Below, one piece after another: positions 40,513 to 44,455 of a stretch of 44,455 nt of DNA (the first letter of the stretch is position 1; each line of letters begins with the position of its first letter). The notes beneath the pieces are model-generated. The model did not search any database. It worked only from the letters and a program-made list of their open reading frames with translations, and was not told the origin of the DNA. Made by a program: the position numbers and the translations under genes. Source of the DNA: Sphingomonas parva (ex Maeng et al. 2020). Its GTDB lineage: Bacteria; Pseudomonadota; Alphaproteobacteria; Sphingomonadales; Sphingomonadaceae. The DNA is taken from NCBI RefSeq assembly GCF_004564275.1, contig NZ_SPDV01000039.1:1-44455 (forward strand), read 5' to 3'.

Positions 40513-40521
40513 ATTATAGGA
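40513..40521 (-). promoter_or_regulatory. TCCTATAAT element upstream of fliL
   Basis: Minus-strand TCCTATAATAG, about 63 bases before the fliL GTG, is identical to the element at 37057-37047. It is 9 bases from the palindrome at 40531-40543. Confidence 0.5.
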
Positions 40522-40530
40522 CGGGTGGGC

Positions 40531-40543
40531 GGCAAAGTTTGCC
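40531..40543. promoter_or_regulatory. Palindromic operator candidate GGCAAAGTTTGCC
   Basis: A 13-bp palindrome, 41 bases before flgF and close to the presumed fliL promoter, twin of the palindrome at 30333-30345. Its position would allow control of both divergent units. Confidence 0.5.
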
Positions 40544-40583
40544 TACCGGGCTTTTCGCCGAAGATTTTTGGAAGAGGTGCCGA

Positions 40584-41327
40584 ATGGACGTATCCGCATA
40601 TGTTCTGTTGAGCCACGAACAGGCGCTCCGCAGACGGCTCGACGTCGCCGCCAACAATATGGCGAACAGCAGCACGATCGGGTTCAAGCGCGAGCAGCCG
40701 CTCTTCCATGAATATGTCGAGCGCGCCGACGAAGCCCAGGTGAAGGACGCCCGCACGACGTCGTTCGTGCTCGATTACGGCGCGGTCCACGACAGCAGCC
40801 AGGGCGCGTTCCAGGCGACCGGCAATCCGCTCGACGTGATGATCGACGGCCCCGGCTATCTGTCCGTGCAGACCCCGGACGGCGGCGTCGCCTTTACGCG
40901 GGCGGGCATGATCAAGATGCGCGAGGATGGGCAGCTGGTCACGTCCGGCGGGCAGCCGATCCTCGGCGAGGGCGGCCGCCCGATCAATGTGCCGGAGGAC
41001 CAGCGCGGCCAGCTCGCGATCACCGCCAACGGCACCGTGATGAGCCCCCAGGGCGCGCTCGGCCGCCTGACCGTCACCGTGTTCGACGACGAGCGCGGCG
41101 TCGATCCGCGCGGCGACGGCCTGATGACTGGCGCCGGCGGCCGCGAGCTCGCTGCGGCCGAGACCAAGCTCAAGGTCGGCGGCGTCGAAGGATCGAACGT
41201 CCAGCCGATCGTCGAGACGACGGCGATGGTAGAGATCCTGCGCTCCTACCAGTCGAGCCAGCGCATGTCCGAGAGCCTCAACGAAATGCGAAAAGGCGCG
41301 ATCAGCCGCCTCGGCCGCATCAACTGA
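40584..41327 (+). CDS. flgF: Flagellar proximal rod protein FlgF
   Basis: The 247-residue rod protein has the N-terminal rod motif LSHEQALRRRLDVAANNMANSSTIGFKRE, the central segment GPGYLSVQTPDGGVAFTRAGMIKMREDGQLVTS and the C-terminal helix GSNVQPIVETTAMVEILRSYQSSQRMSES. It is exported and builds the proximal rod with FlgB and FlgC, whose genes are not here. The ATG at 40584 has a GGAAGAGG SD; the open frame continues upstream, but only through fliL antisense sequence. It is followed by flgG after 39 bases. Confidence 0.94.
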   Translation: MDVSAYVLLSHEQALRRRLDVAANNMANSSTIGFKREQPLFHEYVERADEAQVKDARTTSFVLDYGAVHDSSQGAFQATGNPLDVMIDGPGYLSVQTPDGGVAFTRAGMIKMREDGQLVTSGGQPILGEGGRPINVPEDQRGQLAITANGTVMSPQGALGRLTVTVFDDERGVDPRGDGLMTGAGGRELAAAETKLKVGGVEGSNVQPIVETTAMVEILRSYQSSQRMSESLNEMRKGAISRLGRIN

Positions 41328-41336
41328 TCCTATAAG
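41328..41336 (+). promoter_or_regulatory. TCCTATAAG element between flgF and flgG
   Basis: TCCTATAAG begins immediately after the flgF stop codon, 31 bases before the flgG ATG. In sequence and distance it matches the elements of flbT and the gene at 36762-37019, so flgG-flgA-flgH may have an internal promoter. Confidence 0.4.
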
Positions 41337-41366
41337 TCTTCCAAAGCCACACGAAAGGGCACGCTC

Positions 41367-42152
41367 ATGCGATCGCTTTCCATCGCCGGCACCGGCATGC
41401 TTGCGCAGCAGACCAACGTCGACGTCATCTCGAACAACATCGCCAACATGAACACGACCGCGTTCAAGCGGCAGCGTGCCGAGTTCCAGGACCTGCTCTA
41501 TCAGCAGGTCTCGCGTCCCGGCGCGGCCGCTGGCGGCGCCGACAATCGGGCGCCGTCCGGCATCCAGATCGGCTCGGGCGTCAAGACCGGCGGCGTGTAT
41601 CGCATCGCCGAGCAGGGCGCGATGACCCAGACGTCGAACCGCTATGACGTGGCGATCGACGGCCAGGGCTATTTCCAGATCACCATGCCCTCGGGCGAGG
41701 TCGCCTACACCCGCGCCGGCTCGTTCCAGCTGTCCGACCAGGGCGAGCTCGTCACCACCGACGGCTATCCGGTCGCACCGGGCATCGTCGTGCCGCAGGG
41801 CGCAGTCGACGTCGTCGTCTCCAAGACCGGCCAGGTCCAGGTGAAGATGCCGGGCGAGGCCGAGATGCAGAATGTCGGCCAGATCGAGCTCGCGACCTTC
41901 GTCAACGAGGCCGGCCTCGAGGCGGTCGGCGGCAACATGTTCCTGCAGACCGCGGCCTCCGGCCAGCCGACCGTCGCCGTCCCCGGCGAGCCGGGCTTCG
42001 GCACCGTCGTCCAGGGCTTCCTCGAAGCGTCGAACGTCAATCCGGTCTCCGAGATCACCGCGCTGATCACCGCCCAGCGGGCCTATGAGATGAACAGCCG
42101 CGTGGTGAAGACGGCCGACGAGATGCTCGCGACCTCGGCGCAGCTGCGGTGA
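41367..42152 (+). CDS. flgG: Flagellar distal rod protein FlgG
   Basis: The 261-residue rod protein has the N-terminus MRSLSIAGTGMLAQQTNVDVISNNIANMNTTAFKRQRAEFQDLLYQ. The centre has GQGYFQITMPSGEVAYTRAGSFQLSDQGELVTTDGY, and the C-terminal helix has ASNVNPVSEITALITAQRAYEMNSRVVKTADEML. Sequence and length match typical FlgG. It forms the distal rod that runs through the P and L rings. Its TGA overlaps the flgA GTG by four bases. Confidence 0.96.
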   Translation: MRSLSIAGTGMLAQQTNVDVISNNIANMNTTAFKRQRAEFQDLLYQQVSRPGAAAGGADNRAPSGIQIGSGVKTGGVYRIAEQGAMTQTSNRYDVAIDGQGYFQITMPSGEVAYTRAGSFQLSDQGELVTTDGYPVAPGIVVPQGAVDVVVSKTGQVQVKMPGEAEMQNVGQIELATFVNEAGLEAVGGNMFLQTAASGQPTVAVPGEPGFGTVVQGFLEASNVNPVSEITALITAQRAYEMNSRVVKTADEMLATSAQLR

Positions 42153-42607
42153 CCCTCCGCCGCGCCTTCCTTCTCGCCGCCCTGCTGGGCGGCGCGGTCC
42201 CGGCCTCGGCGCAGACCGCGCCGGCCGCGGCCGACGTGGCCGTGCTCGTTCGCGACGTCGAGAAGGGCGAGCTCCTCTCGGCCGGCGACTTCACGATCGA
42301 GCCGCGGCCGCTCTCCCAGGCGCGCGGCGCGGTCGACATCGGCGCGGCCGCCGGCAAGGAGGCGCTTCGCCGCCTGCGCGCCGGCTCGACCGTCCGCACC
42401 GGCGATCTGATCCGGCCCCAGCTCGTCCGTCGCGGCGAGCCGGTCTCGATCAACGTCCGCAGCGGCGGCCTCACCATCACGGCGCAGGGCAAGGCGCTTT
42501 CCGGCGGCGCGCAGGGCGAGCTCGTCCGCGTGGTCAACACCGCGACCAATCGGACACTCGACGGCATCGTCGAGAAGGCGGGCAGCGTCCGCATCGCGGC
42601 CCAGTAA
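42149..42607 (+). CDS. flgA: P-ring assembly chaperone FlgA
   Basis: The 152-residue periplasmic protein has a signal peptide (RRAFLLAALLGGAVPASA, cleavage before QTAP). An SAF/beta-clip-type domain follows (VAVLVRDVEKGELLSAGDFTIEPRPL; VRTGDLIRPQLVRRGEPVSINVRSGGLTITAQGKAL; NRTLDGIVEKAGSVRI). It is shorter than enterobacterial FlgA, as is common in alphaproteobacteria. It helps FlgI assemble the P ring; flgI is not in the window. The GTG start lies within the flgG stop (GTGA). Confidence 0.88.
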   Translation: MTLRRAFLLAALLGGAVPASAQTAPAAADVAVLVRDVEKGELLSAGDFTIEPRPLSQARGAVDIGAAAGKEALRRLRAGSTVRTGDLIRPQLVRRGEPVSINVRSGGLTITAQGKALSGGAQGELVRVVNTATNRTLDGIVEKAGSVRIAAQ

Positions 42608-42622
42608 CCAGCGGAGTCTTTC

Positions 42623-43399
42623 ATGAAGAAGCTCGTCACCGTCCTGGCGCTTGCCGTCTGTCTCTCCGGCTGCGGTGCGGCCGGTCGCCTCAAGGCGGTC
42701 GGAAAGGCGCCCAAGCTCAGCCCGACCGGCGAAACCTATGCATCCGAGATCGAGCCGTCGCTCGGCGATGCGGCGGCGGCGCGTCGCGCGGCCGAAGCAC
42801 CCGCGCCGGCTTATGGCCAGCCGCAGCCGCAGGCGCCCAGCGCCTCGCTGTTCCGCACAGGCGCCAGCGCCCTGTTCCAGGATCAGCGCGCGGCGCGGCT
42901 CGGCGACATCCTGACCATCCGGATCAACATCCAGGATCGTGCCAGCGTCGACAATTCCACCTCGCGCAGCCGCTCGGGGGGCGAGACCGCCGGCCTCGCC
43001 GCGCTGCTCGGCCTCGAGAACCCGCTGAAGAAGGTGCTTCCGGGCTCGAACAACGACACGTCGAAGCTGGTCGATGCGAAGTCGACCTCGACCTCCAACG
43101 GTGCCGGCAACACCAGCCGGAGCGAGCAGATCAACATGACGATGGCCGCGATCGTCACCCAGGTGCTGCCCAACGGCAATCTGATGATCCGCGGCAAGCA
43201 GGAAGTCCGCGTCAACTTCGAGCTCCGCGAGCTGGTCGTGACCGGCATCGTGCGCCCGCAGGACATCGCCCGCGACAACACGATCCGGCACAGCCAGATC
43301 GCCGAGGCCCGCGTGATCTACGGCGGCCGCGGCCAGCTCACCGACGTCCAGCAAGCGCGCTGGGGCCAGCAGATCTACGACGCGCTCTTTCCGTTCTGA
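42623..43399 (+). CDS. flgH: Flagellar L-ring lipoprotein FlgH
   Basis: The 258-residue outer-membrane lipoprotein has signal peptide MKKLVTVLALAVCLSGC with lipobox LSGC (lipidated C17). Characteristic FlgH segments follow: SASLFRTGASALFQDQRAARLGDILTIRINIQD, the serine/asparagine-rich middle, and MIRGKQEVRVNFELRELVVTGIVRPQDI. It forms the L ring around the rod. It lies 15 bases after flgA and ends in a clear terminator. flgI and flgJ, often next, do not follow; the flagellin gene does. Confidence 0.95.
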   Translation: MKKLVTVLALAVCLSGCGAAGRLKAVGKAPKLSPTGETYASEIEPSLGDAAAARRAAEAPAPAYGQPQPQAPSASLFRTGASALFQDQRAARLGDILTIRINIQDRASVDNSTSRSRSGGETAGLAALLGLENPLKKVLPGSNNDTSKLVDAKSTSTSNGAGNTSRSEQINMTMAAIVTQVLPNGNLMIRGKQEVRVNFELRELVVTGIVRPQDIARDNTIRHSQIAEARVIYGGRGQLTDVQQARWGQQIYDALFPF

Positions 43400-43421
43400 T
43401 CGTACGGTTTGCCAGTTGAAG

Positions 43422-43453
43422 AGCCGCAGGGGCGGGTGCTCCTGCGGCTTTTT
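43422..43453 (+). terminator. Intrinsic terminator after flgH
   Basis: AGCCGCAGG (43422-43430) pairs with CCTGCGGCT (43441-43449), followed by TTTTT. It ends the flgF/flgG-flgA-flgH message before the flagellin promoter region. Confidence 0.88.
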
Positions 43454-43694
43454 GACGTTCAGCGCTCCGGCACTACCTCAAAAAGTCGTCTTTCCGCGAC
43501 TATCCGGAGACTGCGCAGCTCAGGGACTTAGCTGGTAACCCACGCATTAACTTCAAAAAAATCGTCCACGCGCTTGGGCCGGTGGAATTTCGTTTCCAGA
43601 ATGAGACTGCGGGAAGGGGCTTTCTCTTCCGTCGAGGGTCGGCGCATCCGATCCGGGCCGCAGAACTCGGCCCAATTCCAAGAAGGAAAAGACG
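43454..43694 (+). promoter_or_regulatory. Flagellin promoter and 5' leader region
   Basis: About 240 bases separate the flgH terminator from flagellin. It contains a small hairpin (AGTCG...CGACT, 43484-43501), an A-rich stretch near 43550-43560 and an AAGGA Shine-Dalgarno at 43683-43687. I could not assign a sigma-54 or sigma-28 promoter with correct spacing, nor a TCCTATAAT element. The transcribed part is the presumed target of FlbT, by analogy with Caulobacter. Confidence 0.45.
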
Positions 43695-44455
43695 ATGGGT
43701 TTCTCCGTCAACACCAACACCGGCGCGATGGCCGCTCTCCAGAACCTGAGCGCGACCAACCGTGGCCTCGAGACCACGCAGAGCCGCATCAACACCGGCC
43801 TGCGCGTTTCCGGCACCAAGGACGACTCGGCGTCGTACACGATCGCCCAGAAGCTCCGTGGTGACGTCGGCGGCCTCACCGCCGTGACTTCGTCGCTTTC
43901 GCGCGCGAAGAGCACGGTCGATGTTGCCGTCGCTGGTGCCGAGCAGATCTCCGATCTGATGAACCAGATGAAGACCAAGGTCCTCGAGGGCAGCGATGCC
44001 GGCCTCGATACTGCGTCGAAGACGCAGATCACTGCGGACGTCACCGCGCTCCAGAACCAGATCCGGTCGATCATCAAGTCGTCGTCGTTCAACGGCACGA
44101 ACCTGCTCGACAACAGCTCGGGCGCCACGGCTTCGGTCGCGGCCCTCAAGTCGGCGGACACCACCGACACGCTGACGGTTGCGCACACCGATCTGGCTTC
44201 GTCGCTCGGCAACGTCGCCAGCGGCACGGTCACCATGGCGGACTTCGCCACGGCGGAAGCCAACATGAAGACGCTGCTCAGCACGCTGGGTTCGGCTTCG
44301 CGTCAGATCGACGGTCAGCTGAGCTTCACCAGCAAGCTGTCCGACGTGATCGAGAGCGGCATCGGCAACCTCGTCGACGCCGATCTGGCCAAGGAATCGG
44401 CGAAGCTTCAGGCCCTGCAGGTCAAGCAGCAGCTTGGTCTCCAGGCTCTGTCGAT
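43695..44455 (+). CDS. fliC: Flagellin (3' end cut by the window)
   Basis: 253 residues of the filament subunit are visible. They comprise the conserved N-terminal D0/D1 helices (GFSVNTNTGAMAALQNLSATNRGLETTQSRINTGLRVSG), a short central region and the C-terminal helices (LSFTSKLSDVIESGIGNLVDADLAKESAKLQALQVKQQLGLQALS). Only about 15-20 residues should be missing, so this is a short flagellin of about 270 residues without a long surface domain. Codon use is more selective than in neighbours, with fewer rare codons, as expected for a highly expressed gene. The ATG at 43695 has a strong AAGGA SD. Confidence 0.95.
   Translation, partial: MGFSVNTNTGAMAALQNLSATNRGLETTQSRINTGLRVSGTKDDSASYTIAQKLRGDVGGLTAVTSSLSRAKSTVDVAVAGAEQISDLMNQMKTKVLEGSDAGLDTASKTQITADVTALQNQIRSIIKSSSFNGTNLLDNSSGATASVAALKSADTTDTLTVAHTDLASSLGNVASGTVTMADFATAEANMKTLLSTLGSASRQIDGQLSFTSKLSDVIESGIGNLVDADLAKESAKLQALQVKQQLGLQALS

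Noticed and set aside
40531-40575. Sigma-28 promoter (TAAA-N15-GCCGATAA type) before flgF
   Set aside because: CAAAGTTT and GCCGAAGA occur, but the spacing is about five bases too long.
1-44455. CRISPR arrays, tRNA or rRNA genes, transposases, integrases
   Set aside because: No regularly spaced direct repeats, cloverleaf-like segments, rRNA motifs or recombinase/transposase motifs were recognised on either strand.

Overview
The window looks like a chromosomal segment of a GC-rich alphaproteobacterium, most probably of the Sphingomonadales. The reasons are the very high GC, FixL/FixJ-type two-component genes, an FlbT flagellin regulator, an alphaproteobacterial flagellar gene order (fliL-fliM-DUF6468-like-motE; flgF-flgG-flgA-flgH), and short palindromic intergenic repeats of a kind common in sphingomonads and caulobacters. 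This is inference from content; no rRNA or other phylogenetic marker is present.

Layout. (1) 1-1443 is a gene-poor, less regular stretch with the tail of an unknown gene, two tiny minus-strand genes and nested inverted repeats. (2) 1444-10731 is assimilatory sulfate reduction: a divergent Lrp/AsnC regulator, then cysH-cysG-cysD-cysN-cysJ-cysI on the plus strand. The first genes overlap by four bases, while cysD and cysN are split by a palindromic repeat that also carries the cysN ribosome binding site. CysH has the four-cysteine Fe-S pattern of APS reductases, and CysN carries a decayed APS kinase domain, so the route appears to be sulfate to APS to sulfite to sulfide without PAPS. (3) 10747-25659 is a signalling island: a BLUF-like protein that has lost its photochemical residues, three FixJ-type response regulators (one with a broken DNA-binding domain), two FixL-type histidine kinases, a PAS-GGDEF-EAL protein, a GGDEF protein and a double-HTH regulator. 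In its middle lies a tandem pair of FtsZ paralogues, the second fused to a zinc-ribbon-like domain. (4) 25725-44455 is flagellar: a sigma-70-like protein, a lytic enzyme, fliJ, fliI, flbT, flgE, flgK, flgL, an unknown exported TPR/membrane-protein pair, an exported FliL-like protein, motE, a DUF6468-like gene, fliM, fliL, flgF, flgG, flgA, flgH and the flagellin gene, which runs off the window close to its 3' end.

How it fits together. The flagellar genes form several divergent units. Three divergent intergenic regions, one intercistronic gap and some neighbouring promoters share a TCCTATAAT-like element. Two of the divergent regions also contain a 13-bp palindrome, GGCAAANTTTGCC. These suggest a common regulatory input, possibly through the adjacent sigma-like protein. 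The c-di-GMP enzymes and two-component genes between the sulfur and flagellar blocks are plausible motility or lifestyle regulators, but their targets cannot be read from the sequence.

The most unusual content is the tandem FtsZ pair. The first copy has an intact GTPase core but no recognisable C-terminal FtsA/ZipA-binding peptide. The second has lost the glycine-rich T3 loop and ends in a C-x4-H...C-x2-C domain. Together with the flanking kinases this is the best candidate here for an undescribed system. No tRNA, rRNA, CRISPR array, transposase or integrase was seen.
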